Shown here: one piece after another, positions 1 to 8,970 of the stretch | How the letters are laid out: each line of letters opens with the position of its first letter | How positions within the stretch are numbered: position 1 is the stretch's first letter | Source of the DNA: Streptomyces sp. NBC_00370 | GTDB lineage: Bacteria; Actinomycetota; Actinomycetes; Streptomycetales; Streptomycetaceae | NCBI RefSeq assembly: GCF_036084755.1 | Contig: NZ_CP107968.1 | Span: 3,230,501-3,294,500, forward strand | DNA length: 64,000 nucleotides | Reading direction: 5' to 3' | The notes under the pieces: model-generated | What the model was told of the DNA's origin: nothing | The model's database searches: none | The model's input: only the letters and a program-made list of their open reading frames with translations | Position numbers and translations under genes: made by a program

Positions 1-413
1 TGGGACATGGAAAAGTTGCTGATCAGGGTCTCTTCGTGGTTCTTGTGGCTGACCACGGTGTCTTCGAGATGATTGTGGATATGGGCGCAGGCGCTCAGCA
101 GGGTCTCCGCTTGGCTCCGCCAGGTGTCCCAGGCGGCCCAGAGGGCGGAACCGGTGGCGAAGCCGTCCGAGTTGAGCGCGTTGGCTGCGGTGTCCGTCTT
201 CGCGCCCGCGTGGAACGCGTCGGTCTCGAAGCTGTGGAAGAGCCCTTGGGCGTCATTCCCGATGGACCGCAGATCAGGCGAGGTGACCTTGTAGTCGGCG
301 GCTCCCCCACCGCCTCCCCCGCCCCCGTCGCCACGGGCCGCGCTGTCGAGCCGCATCTTGGTGTTGTCGGCGGCAGCGCTTCGGACAGACGCCCATTCTT
401 CGTCGAACGACAT
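1..413 (-). CDS. WXG100/Esp-like type VII secretion-associated protein (partial)
   Basis: The ATG lies at 411-413 and the reading frame (beginning MSFDEEWASVRSAA) stays open to the window edge, so the C-terminus is missing. The 137 visible residues have a short N-terminus, a poly-Gly stretch at about residues 29-38, then a helical segment with AALWAAW-like spacing (SALWAAWDTW), typical of small helical ESX-secretion substrates in Streptomyces. It follows the mycosin gene on the same strand, about 70 bases after its stop, so it is probably the fourth gene of that unit. Function is inferred from this context; it could be any helical type VII target or chaperone-like protein. Confidence 0.6.
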   Translation of the reverse strand, partial: MSFDEEWASVRSAAADNTKMRLDSAARGDGGGGGGGGAADYKVTSPDLRSIGNDAQGLFHSFETDAFHAGAKTDTAANALNSDGFATGSALWAAWDTWRSQAETLLSACAHIHNHLEDTVVSHKNHEETLISNFSMS

Positions 414-484
414 GATTTCCCCGTTGGTGAGAATCGAACTGGTCGCACCGTGTCTGTCGGTTCCCTCGACAGGCACGGGCACTG

Positions 485-1915
485 CTACTGCCGCGGTGGC
501 GGTGGCGTGGGTGGTGAGGTGGGGGGTCCGGCCGGCGGGGGGCCGTATTGAGGTGCGCCGCCGCCGTATTGGGGTGCGCTCCCGTACTGCGGCGGGCTGC
601 CCTGCTGGGGCGGGCCGTAGCCGTACGGGGACGGGCCCTGGGGCGGCGGGTACGAGGCGTACGGCGGCGGGGGCGGAGGCGTGGCGGCGGCCTGGCGGCG
701 CGAGTTGACCCGCAGGGCCACGGCCGCGGCGGCGATGACGACGACCACGCCGATACCGATGCCCACCCACAGACCGGTGTTCCCGCCACTGTCGGACGCC
801 GCGACGGCGGCCGGCTGCGTCGTGCTGTCGCCCTTGGGCCCGGCTGCGGGCTGGGAGGCGGGCGCGGAGGGCGACTTGGACGCGGCGGCGGCGAGGTCGG
901 GGAGAGGGTACTCGTCGGCGGGACCGGGGTCGCCGGGATCGTTCAGGGCCTGGAGGGGGCGTACGGCGCCGTAGCCGAGCCCGTCACTGCGCTTGGCGCC
1001 GTCTTCGGCGCCACCGGCGGTGTTGAGCATGACGCGAAGTACTTGGTTGTTCGTCCAGTCCGGATGCTTGGACCAGATGACAGCGGCAGAGGCGGAGGTG
1101 AGGGCCGTTGCGGAGCTGGTGCCGCTGCCCTCGCAGATCTCGCTACCGCCCGCACAGGCATTGAAGATGTCCTCACCGGGCGCCGAAATGTCCACCTGGG
1201 GACCAAAGTTGGACACCGGGAGATGCGCGGCCTTCTTAGTGAGGCCGCCGACGCCGACAACGCCCGGCGTCGCTGCGGGGAATTCCGGGCGGTTGCCCGT
1301 TTTTGCGCCATTACCTGCTGCGGCAAAAACGAGCGCATCATGGCCGAGGGCGTACTTCACGGCGTCATCAAGTTCAGGGCCGCCTGCGACATTTCCGACC
1401 GAAACATTGATGACTTTCGCATGATGGTCGACGGCGAACCGGATCGCCTTGCTCATGCTCTGCGCGAAGTTGTCCTTGATTCCCCCCTTGCCGAAGCGCT
1501 CCTTTGCGTAAGGCACGCGGACGGGCAGAATCTTGGCACCCGGCGCGAGACCGTAGGACCCGTTCAACGCCCCCCGCTCACCCGTGGCCGCAATCAGCGC
1601 GGCCATTCCGGTGCCGTGGTTGTCGATGTCGTTGCTCTCATCTCCCGGGAGCCCGGACAGGTCCTCTCCCTTCAGGACCTGTCCGCGAAGGTCGGCGATG
1701 GAGTCATCCACACCCGAGTCCAGCACCGCGACTGTGACCCCACGGCCCGTGCTGATTTTCCACACAGCGGAGGCTTCCATGGCGTCCAGATGCCATTGCC
1801 GCTGACGCACCGTGTCCGCATGCGCGGGGGCTGCTGCCGTAGCGAACAGCAACAGCCCCAGGGCGGACGCGACAGCAGACTTGGATCCGAGCGACCGCCC
1901 GCGACTACTACGCAT
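485..1915 (-). CDS. Type VII secretion-associated serine protease (mycosin, S8 family)
   Basis: A 476-residue subtilisin-like protease. The N-terminus is a signal peptide (about residues 1-33, ending AHA). The catalytic triad is visible: Asp66 in VAVLDSGVD, His100 in NHGTGMA, Ser267 in GTSSATA, with the oxyanion Asn in AAAGNG near 202. After the protease domain comes a Ser/Pro/Ala-rich linker, one membrane segment (about residues 382-402, GLWVGIGIGV...) and a Tyr/Pro-rich cytoplasmic tail. This is the usual mycosin (MycP) layout: a membrane-anchored protease facing the cell exterior that is needed for ESX secretion. Flanking WXG100-like genes support the role. No EccC, EccB or EccD gene is visible, so the secretion machine must lie beyond the left edge or elsewhere. 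Confidence 0.9.
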   Translation of the reverse strand: MRSSRGRSLGSKSAVASALGLLLFATAAAPAHADTVRQRQWHLDAMEASAVWKISTGRGVTVAVLDSGVDDSIADLRGQVLKGEDLSGLPGDESNDIDNHGTGMAALIAATGERGALNGSYGLAPGAKILPVRVPYAKERFGKGGIKDNFAQSMSKAIRFAVDHHAKVINVSVGNVAGGPELDDAVKYALGHDALVFAAAGNGAKTGNRPEFPAATPGVVGVGGLTKKAAHLPVSNFGPQVDISAPGEDIFNACAGGSEICEGSGTSSATALTSASAAVIWSKHPDWTNNQVLRVMLNTAGGAEDGAKRSDGLGYGAVRPLQALNDPGDPGPADEYPLPDLAAAASKSPSAPASQPAAGPKGDSTTQPAAVAASDSGGNTGLWVGIGIGVVVVIAAAAVALRVNSRRQAAATPPPPPPYASYPPPQGPSPYGYGPPQQGSPPQYGSAPQYGGGAPQYGPPPAGPPTSPPTPPPPRQ

Positions 1916-1945
1916 TTCCCCTCAACCCACTCGGTACGGACGAGA

Positions 1946-3568
1946 TCAGTCGATGACAGGTGGCACAATCCGACGGTCGCCCTGCTGCCAGGTCTCTTCG
2001 TCCTCTGTCAGGTAGTCGGGACGCTCGCCGTGCTCCTCCTCGCCGTGCCCGCCTCGACCACGGCCCGCTCCGGCCATGCCGCCGCGCCCCATCGCTCCGG
2101 ATCCCGAGCCTGTGCCCGTACCCGATCCTGATGTCGCACCGCGGACCAGTCCTGACCCACCAGGAGTGAACGGCCGCGCACTGTTCCTTCCGCCCGCCTG
2201 GGGACGGCCGCCGACCACACCGCCGGTCTCGGAGGCGAGCCGACGCCCGCCCGCCATACCGCTGCCGGCGCCGCCGGCGCCACCGTGGCCCATACCGCCA
2301 CCGGCCATGCCACGGCCCATCATCTGTCGGCCGTTGCCCTCTTCGCCGCCGATCACCATGCCGCGCGGGATCCTGTTCGGCGGGCGGCCGGAAGGAGACT
2401 GCACCGGGCGTCCGCCGACGATTCCGGACTCACGTCCCAGCGGCGTACGCGAGTTGAGCCCACCGGTACCGAGCGCCGGCGGCCGGCCACCGGCACCGCC
2501 GGGAAACGTTCGTCCCGGGGCCATCGCCCCGGGCCTCCCGCCGCCCTGCTGGCCGTACGAGCCGCCGAAGGCGGGTGGTATGGCTCCGGGCGGCGGCAGC
2601 GGCGGACCCTCCGGGCGGGGAGCCACCTGGTTCATGTTGGGTGGAGGCGTCGTCGAGTGCGCCGACGGCAGCGTCCCGGGAGGCGCTGTGTCCACACTGT
2701 CGATGCCCAGGTGCACAGGTGGATCCTGCGGCACATGCCCCTTGTTCGGGACGTCGTGCGAGCCGCCGTGGCTGCCGCCTACGGGCACGCCAAGTGCACT
2801 GTCGCTGCCAGGAGGCTGGTAGTGCTTCGACCCGCCGGAAGAACCACCGTCGGAGTACATGGCGTTGCCGACCGCGCCTCCCATGCCTCCACCCGTGTAT
2901 GCGGAACGCTCAGCACCCACATAGCTCTCGGGCTGGCGCCAATCGTCGCCCAAGTAACCCGCCGGCGGCGGAAACGTCGGCGGTTCGAACCTGTTTATCT
3001 GCGTACCCGACTGTACGTACGTCTGCGCCAGCTTCTGCATCTGCTGCGCCGCCTGGAGCCGTGTCGACTCCAACTGCGCCTCCGCACCCGTCGCCTTGGT
3101 GTGGTACGTCGCGGTCAGCGTCTGTCTGTCCGGGTCGTGCCGGTTCGCCGGGTCCTTCAGGGCGTCCAAGTTGGTGTTGGCCGTCTTGAGGGCCGCCTTG
3201 GCGTCGTCCGTGTCCGACTGCGGCGGCATGTTGGCGTGCGCCTCGGCGATGGCCTGGGAGACGTCTTCCATCCACTTGCCGGCGTTGCTCGCGTACTCCG
3301 ACAGGTTCAAGGTGGCGCTGGCCGTCTGGTCGCCCCAGTCCTTGAAGGCCTCGGCTCCCGTGCCTTCCCAATTGACCAGCTGGACCCGGGTCTTGAGCTC
3401 GTCACCGATGTCGTAGATGGTCTTCGCCGCCGCCGTCAGCTTCCCCGCGAGGCTCATCGCCGTACTCATGTCGGCCGAGGACAACAGGGCCCTCAGCTGT
3501 TCATGCGTCATGGACTCGAAGGGCGTGCTTCCCGGTCCTGACTTCCCTCCGTCTGGTGCCTCAGGCAT
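1946..3568 (-). CDS. WXG100-domain protein with long Gly/Pro-rich tail
   Basis: A 540-residue protein starting MPEAPDGGKSGPG. Residues about 20-200 form a helical hairpin with a WxG motif (Trp67-Glu-Gly69 in VNWEGTGAEAF), the hallmark of WXG100/PPE-like ESX substrates. The rest is low complexity: Pro/His/Ser-rich, then Gly/Arg/Met-rich with many GGMG and GRG stretches, ending in an acidic segment and RRIVPPVID. It starts 6 bases after the preceding gene ends and is followed by the mycosin after about 30 bases, so the genes are probably co-transcribed. It is probably a type VII substrate or surface-associated component; the tail resembles PPE-like disordered tails. No enzymatic motif is seen. 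Confidence 0.7.
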   Translation of the reverse strand: MPEAPDGGKSGPGSTPFESMTHEQLRALLSSADMSTAMSLAGKLTAAAKTIYDIGDELKTRVQLVNWEGTGAEAFKDWGDQTASATLNLSEYASNAGKWMEDVSQAIAEAHANMPPQSDTDDAKAALKTANTNLDALKDPANRHDPDRQTLTATYHTKATGAEAQLESTRLQAAQQMQKLAQTYVQSGTQINRFEPPTFPPPAGYLGDDWRQPESYVGAERSAYTGGGMGGAVGNAMYSDGGSSGGSKHYQPPGSDSALGVPVGGSHGGSHDVPNKGHVPQDPPVHLGIDSVDTAPPGTLPSAHSTTPPPNMNQVAPRPEGPPLPPPGAIPPAFGGSYGQQGGGRPGAMAPGRTFPGGAGGRPPALGTGGLNSRTPLGRESGIVGGRPVQSPSGRPPNRIPRGMVIGGEEGNGRQMMGRGMAGGGMGHGGAGGAGSGMAGGRRLASETGGVVGGRPQAGGRNSARPFTPGGSGLVRGATSGSGTGTGSGSGAMGRGGMAGAGRGRGGHGEEEHGERPDYLTEDEETWQQGDRRIVPPVID

Positions 3569-3574
3569 GTCTCG

Positions 3575-4072
3575 TCATCCCCCTGTGTGCCCACTGGCTG
3601 ATCTGAATTCGCTGCCACCGTGGTGTTTGGCATACGGATCACGCGACTGGTCATAGTGCGCGTCGATCTGTGTGTTCAGCGCCTGCATCTTCTGCTTGAC
3701 GTCGTCGTCGAGGTTGTCGTAACTCGCCTGCGACGCCAGTACCGCGAGGTGCATGCTCTCGATCTGCAGGCCCAATACCTTCGACAGAGTCTCCAGTTGG
3801 TCATGGACCGTGCTGTAGGCCGCGTACAAGAACTCCGCCTCCGCGAAATCGCCGCCCAACTTGGCGCGCGCGATGCGGTCCTGGCCCATCTTGGTGGGGG
3901 CCGCCTGCGAGTCGTTCAGGATGTTCAGTAGTTCGTCGACGCGGCTCTTGAACGAGTCCATCGCCGTGAGGTCGACCATCATGTCCATGGCGTTCTGCGC
4001 CATCGACTCGACCATCCCGAAGATGCCACCCGGTCCCGCCGGCGCTCCTCCGCCTGCCCCGTTGTCCAGCAC
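3575..4072 (-). CDS. Small helical ESX-associated protein, hypothetical
   Basis: I chose the GTG at 4070-4072 (165 residues, MLDNGAGGG...) because GGGGAGGAA lies about 7 bases upstream. A longer reading from ATG 4168 is possible but has no good ribosome site. The sequence has a short Gly/Ala/Pro-rich N-terminus, then helical stretches (SMAQNAMDMMVDL; DQLETLSKVLGLQIESMHLAVLA) with heptad-like spacing and no signal peptide. It is the first gene of the four-gene type VII-associated set and ends 6 bases before the WXG100 gene. A partner or chaperone for the WXG100 protein is likely from size and position. I do not recognise a named family. Confidence 0.6.
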   Translation of the reverse strand: MLDNGAGGGAPAGPGGIFGMVESMAQNAMDMMVDLTAMDSFKSRVDELLNILNDSQAAPTKMGQDRIARAKLGGDFAEAEFLYAAYSTVHDQLETLSKVLGLQIESMHLAVLASQASYDNLDDDVKQKMQALNTQIDAHYDQSRDPYAKHHGGSEFRSASGHTGG

Positions 4073-4172
4073 TGCGCTTCCTCCCCGTTGCCCGACCGCT
4101 GCATCGATCACTGTAGCGAGCACCGGCGACAACGCGCATCCCAACATTGCAGATGCAACGGGATTCATACGG

Positions 4173-6482
4173 TCACGAGTTGGGAACAGCCACCGCTGCC
4201 TGCGGGCGGATCGGGAGTCTGCTGACCGGGCGGCCCGTTGCGGCGCGGACGGCGGAGGCGACCGCTGCCGGGGATGTGACCACCGGGGCCGCGCTCGCCG
4301 GTTTGGCGCCGAAGGGGGCCACCACGTCGCGTTCTTCGACCAGTTTGACGATGCGAATGTCCGGGGCGTCCAGCGACGTCGGCAGGGCGTAGCCCGTCAG
4401 GTCCGGGCGGCGGACCAGGCCGCGGGTGGTGCGGAGGTTCTCCGTCAGGGCCGTGCCGATGCCCTGGGTGATGCCCGCCTCGATACGGGTGGCGAGCTGC
4501 GCCGGGTTGAGTACGCGGCCGACGTCCTGCGCGACCGCCATCTCCACCACCCGGATCGAGCCGAGTTCGATGTCGACGTCCACGACCGCGCGGATCGCGC
4601 AGAACGCCAGGCCCACGAACGCGTCGCCCTGGCCCGAGCCGTCGAGGGGTTCGGTGGGGTGGGGGCGGCACTGGGCCGTCGCCCACAATTCCTTGCCGTC
4701 CATCGCCTCCATGACGGTGGTGGACAGCACGCCGTCGTACGAGGTGATCTTGCCGTCGGTGATCTGCAGCAGTTCGGTCGACATGCCGAACTTGTGGGCC
4801 AGCGGCTGGAGCAGCTGCGTACGGACCATCTTGGCCGCCCGCTCCACCGCACCGCCCGACACCCAGGTGTGTCTGCCGTGCGCGGCGGCGCCCGCCGGGG
4901 GCTGGTCGGTGTCGACCGACGCGACGTGGACCTCGTCGATGCCGAGCGTCTCCTGCACGATCTGCCGGGCCAGCGTGGAGAAGCCCTGGCCCGTCTCGAC
5001 GGCGGCGCAGATGACGGTGGCGATGCCGTCGTGGACCTTGACCGTGGCCGTGGAGACCTCGTCGGCGCCTTCGGCGCCGAGCATGTGGACCATGCCGAGC
5101 GCGTAGCCGACGCCGCGCCGTACCGCACCCGGTTCGCCCGCGCCCTCCGGGCCGCCGGGCAGCAGCCAGGCCGCTTCCGGGGTGTCCTTGGGCAGCGGCG
5201 GCAGCGGGTAGTCGCGTACGGCGCGCAGCAGTTCGGCGACGGGCGCCGGGCAGGTCACCGTCTGGCTGGTGGGGAGGATGTCGCCGGTGGCGAGGGCGTT
5301 GCGCAGCCGCAACTCGGCGGGGTCGATGCCGAGTTTGGCGGCCAGCTTGTCCATCTGGCCCTCGTAGGCCGCGCAGACCTGCATGGCGCCTTCGCCGCGT
5401 ACGTGACCGGAGGGCGGGTTGTTGGTGCGTACGGCCCAGCCTTCGATGAAGGCGTGCGGTACGACGTACGGACCGCAGGCGAACGCGACGGCCGCGGCCA
5501 GGGATTCGGACGACGAGTCGGCGTAGGCGCCCGCGTCGAGCAGGATCTGGGCCTCGACCTTGACCAGCCGGCCCTCGGTGTCCGCGTGGTGGCGGTAGCG
5601 CAGCAGGGTGGGGTGGCGGTGCGCGTGGCCGAGGAAGGACTCCTCGCGGGTGGCGGCGAGTTTGACGGGGCAGCCGGTGCGCAGGGCGAGCAGGCCGAGC
5701 GGGATCTGGAAGCCGGGGTCCTCGCGGTCGCCGGTGGCGCCGGGGACGCCGGTCACGACGAGCTTCACCCGGTCCTGGTCGAGGCCGAAGCAGGCGGCGG
5801 CGAGGTCGCGGTCGGTGTGCGGGTCGGTGGAGGCGGTGTAGATCTCCACGCCGCCGTCGGGGCGCGGTACGGCGAGGCCGGCCTCGGCGCCGATGGGCGC
5901 GGGGTCCTGGCGGCCGATGCGGTACAGGCCCTCGACGACGACCTCGCCCTGGATGTCGGGGTCGCCGTAGCGCAGCGGGATGTGCCGGATCAGATTGCCG
6001 TCGGGGTGCAGCGGTTCGGCGGCGAACGCCTTCTCCGGGTCGGTGACCGGGTCGAGTACTTCGTACTCGACGGCGATGGCCGCGGCGGCGAGCCGCGCGG
6101 TGTCGGGGTGGTCGGCGGCGACGGCGGCGATGGCCTCGCCGTGGTGGCGTACGACCTCGGAGGCGAAGACGGGGCGGTCGACGACGTGTCTGCCGTACGC
6201 CGGGTCGCCGAGGACGTCCTCGTGGGTCACCACGGCCCGTACGCCGGGCATTTCGGCCGCGGCGGCCGTGTCGATCGACACGATGCGCGCGTGCGGGTGC
6301 GGGGAGCGCAGGATGGCGGCCCACAGCAGGCCCTCGGCCCACAGGTCGGCGGCGTAGGGGAAGGTGCCCTCGGTCTTGGCGCGGGCGTCGGCGGGCGGCA
6401 GCGAGGCGCCGAGGCCGTGCGCCGGCGGTTCCTGCTGGGGACCTTCGAGCGTCGGGGCCTCGGTGGCCGCGTCGTTGCTCAC
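4173..6482 (-). CDS. Xanthine dehydrogenase-like molybdopterin-binding subunit, motif-degenerate
   Basis: 769 residues from the GTG at 6482, which overlaps the TGA of the upstream gene by 4 bases. This is the family's large-subunit length. The fold is recognisable: N-terminal a/b hammerhead (FPYAADLWAEGLLWAAILRSPHPHARI), then both Moco-binding domains (TREESFLGHAHRHPTLLRY, QMDKLAAKLGIDP, ETGQGFSTLARQI). Two conserved motifs are altered. Where relatives have GGxFGG before the EDP segment, this protein reads GVPGATGDREDP. Where they have GAKGVGE with the catalytic Glu near the C-terminus, it reads GAKPASAAPVV. RGFG is RGEG. With the FAD and Fe-S subunits it should form a three-subunit hydroxylase, but purine hydroxylation is doubtful by this reading. 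The change may be a conserved paralogous lineage rather than decay, since the frame is intact. Confidence 0.85.
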   Translation of the reverse strand: MSNDAATEAPTLEGPQQEPPAHGLGASLPPADARAKTEGTFPYAADLWAEGLLWAAILRSPHPHARIVSIDTAAAAEMPGVRAVVTHEDVLGDPAYGRHVVDRPVFASEVVRHHGEAIAAVAADHPDTARLAAAAIAVEYEVLDPVTDPEKAFAAEPLHPDGNLIRHIPLRYGDPDIQGEVVVEGLYRIGRQDPAPIGAEAGLAVPRPDGGVEIYTASTDPHTDRDLAAACFGLDQDRVKLVVTGVPGATGDREDPGFQIPLGLLALRTGCPVKLAATREESFLGHAHRHPTLLRYRHHADTEGRLVKVEAQILLDAGAYADSSSESLAAAVAFACGPYVVPHAFIEGWAVRTNNPPSGHVRGEGAMQVCAAYEGQMDKLAAKLGIDPAELRLRNALATGDILPTSQTVTCPAPVAELLRAVRDYPLPPLPKDTPEAAWLLPGGPEGAGEPGAVRRGVGYALGMVHMLGAEGADEVSTATVKVHDGIATVICAAVETGQGFSTLARQIVQETLGIDEVHVASVDTDQPPAGAAAHGRHTWVSGGAVERAAKMVRTQLLQPLAHKFGMSTELLQITDGKITSYDGVLSTTVMEAMDGKELWATAQCRPHPTEPLDGSGQGDAFVGLAFCAIRAVVDVDIELGSIRVVEMAVAQDVGRVLNPAQLATRIEAGITQGIGTALTENLRTTRGLVRRPDLTGYALPTSLDAPDIRIVKLVEERDVVAPFGAKPASAAPVVTSPAAVASAVRAATGRPVSRLPIRPQAAVAVPNS

Positions 6483-7834
6483 GCCATGCCTCCGTCGTGC
6501 GAGTTCGGGTGCGGTGCCTGGGCGCTGCCCGCCCCTGCCGGTGCCTGGTGCGGGATGCGGGCTTCCTCGGAGGCGGCGGCAGCGGCTTCGGAGCTCGCCG
6601 CGCGTTCCGCGACGACCTCGTTCACCGCGTCGAGCACCCCGCGGTAGCCGGAGCAGCGGCAGAGGTTGCCGCAGAGGGCCTGGCGGGTCTCCAGCTCGCT
6701 GGGGGCGTGGTTGCCTTCCAGCAGGTCGTGGACGGTCATGGCCATGCCGGGGATGCAGAAGCCGCACTGGACGGCGCCGCAGTTGGCCAGCGCCCGCTGG
6801 ACGTCGGACGGTTCGCCGTCCACGGCGAGGCCTTCGACCGTACGCACTTCGGAGCCCGCCGCGGTGGCGGCGGGTACGAGGCAGGAGGCGACGAGCCTGC
6901 CGTCCACCTGGACGTTGCACGCGCCGCATTCGCCCTGCGAGCAGCCGTCCTTGGCGCCGGCGAGGCCGAGGCGCTCGCGCAGTACGTACAGCAGCGATTC
7001 GCCGATCCAGGCGTCGGTGACGGGCCGGTCGGCGCCGTTGACCCGCAGGACGTAGGAGTTCGCGGCGTGTTCGGCGCTGTCGTTGCTGCTGGTGAGGGGG
7101 GCGGCCTCGGGCTCGGGTTCCGGAAGCGGCTCCTGGAGCGGCTCCTGGAGGGGCTCCTGAACCGGCTCCTGGAGGGATTCGGGTTCGGGGCCCGCCTCCT
7201 GGTCGGGTACGGCTTCCTCGACGCCGGGCTCGGCCGCCTCGGGCTGCGGCTCCGGCTCCGGCTGCGTCGCCCACGGGGCGGGAGCGCCGCCCGGCAGGGT
7301 CGCGGGCGCCGAGCCCGCGCTCCAGGGGGACGTGTGCAACCCGGAGCTGTACTCGCCCGATTCGTCCAGCAGGTCGCCCTCGGCGACCGGGATCCGCCAC
7401 TGTCCCGTGACGTCGGCGGGCCGCTCGCCGGTGTCCTGTCCTGCGCCCGCCGCGCCGAAGTCCCACTGCCCCGTCACATAGCCGTCGTGCACGGCCTGCG
7501 CCGGGTGGTGGCCGGCCGCCGGGTGGTGCTCGGCGCCCGGCTCGGGCCAGCGCACACCGCCCGTGTCGCCCTGGTCCAGGGGCTGCTGGGCCCAGCTGCC
7601 CGCCACCGACGGGTCGGGCGTCAGGGGCACGATCTGCGGGGGTACGTATCCGTGGCCCGGCGCCGCCAGCGGGGCGTCCATGGCGTCCTCGGGCGGCAGC
7701 TGCACGAACGCGGTCGCCTCGGCGTCGTACTCGCCGCCGTGCGGTACGGGCCGCCAGCCGCCCTGTTCGTCGGGGCCCTGCCCGGGGCCCGGGCCCGACC
7801 TGGGACCGGAGCCGGAATTCTCTTCGGTGGTCAC
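6479..7834 (-). CDS. Molybdenum hydroxylase [2Fe-2S] subunit with long disordered N-terminus
   Basis: 451 residues starting at a GTG (7832-7834) that overlaps the FAD-subunit stop by 4 bases. The C-terminal ~170 residues are a complete two-cluster ferredoxin subunit: plant-type CSQGECGACNVQ...C, then the helical domain CGFC...CGNLCRC. These pass electrons from the Mo centre to FAD. Before this lies a ~270-residue extension without predicted fold, rich in Gly, Pro, Asp and Glu, with EPLQ/EPVQ repeats (about residues 218-246). Relatives are usually 150-200 residues. The extension carries no signal peptide, membrane segment or known domain. It might mediate assembly or localisation, but that is inference. 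Confidence 0.88.
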   Translation of the reverse strand: MTTEENSGSGPRSGPGPGQGPDEQGGWRPVPHGGEYDAEATAFVQLPPEDAMDAPLAAPGHGYVPPQIVPLTPDPSVAGSWAQQPLDQGDTGGVRWPEPGAEHHPAAGHHPAQAVHDGYVTGQWDFGAAGAGQDTGERPADVTGQWRIPVAEGDLLDESGEYSSGLHTSPWSAGSAPATLPGGAPAPWATQPEPEPQPEAAEPGVEEAVPDQEAGPEPESLQEPVQEPLQEPLQEPLPEPEPEAAPLTSSNDSAEHAANSYVLRVNGADRPVTDAWIGESLLYVLRERLGLAGAKDGCSQGECGACNVQVDGRLVASCLVPAATAAGSEVRTVEGLAVDGEPSDVQRALANCGAVQCGFCIPGMAMTVHDLLEGNHAPSELETRQALCGNLCRCSGYRGVLDAVNEVVAERAASSEAAAAASEEARIPHQAPAGAGSAQAPHPNSHDGGMA

Positions 7835-8727
7835 GACAGCGCCCTCCCCAGTGCTCGTCGGGCCAGGGCTGCGACGGTACGCCGCAGATGCAGTACGGCG
7901 GGCGCCGGGGCGGGGGGCTCTCCGCCGTCGGCCGGCGGCGCCGGGTCCGGGATGCAGGCCGCCGCCACGTACTCGCCGAAGGCCACCAGGGCCTCCTGGG
8001 CGAGCCCGCGTGCGCCGTCCCAGTCGATCAGTGAAGCGATCCAGCGCTCCGCCTCAAGGGGGCGCAGGGGCATCGGTGCGATCGCGCCGACGGCGCAGCG
8101 CACTCCGCGGCGCGCCGGGTCGAGCACGACGGCCACCGAGGCGGTGGCGCGGCCGGGGCCCGTGCGGCCGGTGGCCTTGAGGAAGACTTGGGGGGCGTGC
8201 AGCAGCGGGACGCGTACGAAGCCGATGAGTTCGGCCGGCTCCAGCATCTCGCGGCCCGCCAGCAGATGGGTCGCCGGGATCTCGCGCCGGGAGCCGCCGG
8301 GGCCGGCGACGACGAGATCGGCCTCCAGGGCGGCCAGGACCGGCAGGGCGTCGCCGGTGGGGGCCGCGGTGGCGATGTTGCCGCCGAGGGTGCCCGCGTT
8401 ACGGATCTGGGGCGGCCCCGCGGCGCGCGCGGACGCGGCGAGCGCGGGGATGAGGGCGGCGAAGTCGGGCCTGCCCATGCGCGCGTGGGTGAGCCCGGCC
8501 CCGAGGAGGGCGTGGCCGTCCTGGTAGTGCCAGCCGCGCAGCTCGCTGATCCTGCCGAGGCCGACGAGTCCCGCGGGCCGCAGCAGGCCCTTGTTGACCG
8601 ATGCCATCAGGTCCGTGCCACCCGCGACGGGTACGGCGGCAGGCATGGCAGTCAGCGCCGCCACGGCCTCGTCGAGCGAGGCCGGCAGCGTCACGGACTG
8701 CGCCGTCTGCGGTGCGTGCGTGGTCAA
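7831..8727 (-). CDS. Molybdenum hydroxylase FAD-binding subunit
   Basis: 298 residues. I place the start at TTG 8725-8727 (MTTHAPQTAQSV...) because AAAGGGG sits 8 bases upstream and this gives the usual ~290-residue length; an in-frame longer reading exists but lacks support. FAD-binding motifs are present: VPVAGGTDLMA for the pyrophosphate loop and TLGGNIATAAPTGD for the second contact, followed by the CO-dehydrogenase-flavoprotein C-terminal domain. It is the first gene of the FAD-FeS-Mo operon, joined to the next by a GTGA overlap. The subunit transfers electrons from the Fe-S clusters to NAD+ or another acceptor. Confidence 0.88.
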   Translation of the reverse strand: MTTHAPQTAQSVTLPASLDEAVAALTAMPAAVPVAGGTDLMASVNKGLLRPAGLVGLGRISELRGWHYQDGHALLGAGLTHARMGRPDFAALIPALAASARAAGPPQIRNAGTLGGNIATAAPTGDALPVLAALEADLVVAGPGGSRREIPATHLLAGREMLEPAELIGFVRVPLLHAPQVFLKATGRTGPGRATASVAVVLDPARRGVRCAVGAIAPMPLRPLEAERWIASLIDWDGARGLAQEALVAFGEYVAAACIPDPAPPADGGEPPAPAPAVLHLRRTVAALARRALGRALS

Positions 8728-8970
8728 CCCAGCTGCCCCTTTCCGGTGTCCCGGCTGTCCCGCCTGTGTGCCGTACCGTACGTGCTCACAGGCCGGACGT
8801 GGCAACTCTGGCACATGTTGAGGGCCGCCCGACGCGAGGGTCCACGAAGGGCGTATCCGTCCCGGACCAGGGTGTAGGTCCGCTTTCGCCCGCCTTCGGC
8901 GGCACACCCGGAATGCCACCCTTCGGCAGTCCTTGTACGACTTATCCTCACGGTTCCGGCGCGGACTTCG

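Noticed and set aside
3861..6647. A 928-codon plus-strand frame across the molybdenum hydroxylase gene.
   Set aside because: It is an antisense GC-skew frame with Arg/Gly/Val-rich low-complexity sequence. The minus-strand gene has proper overlaps, starts and domain structure.
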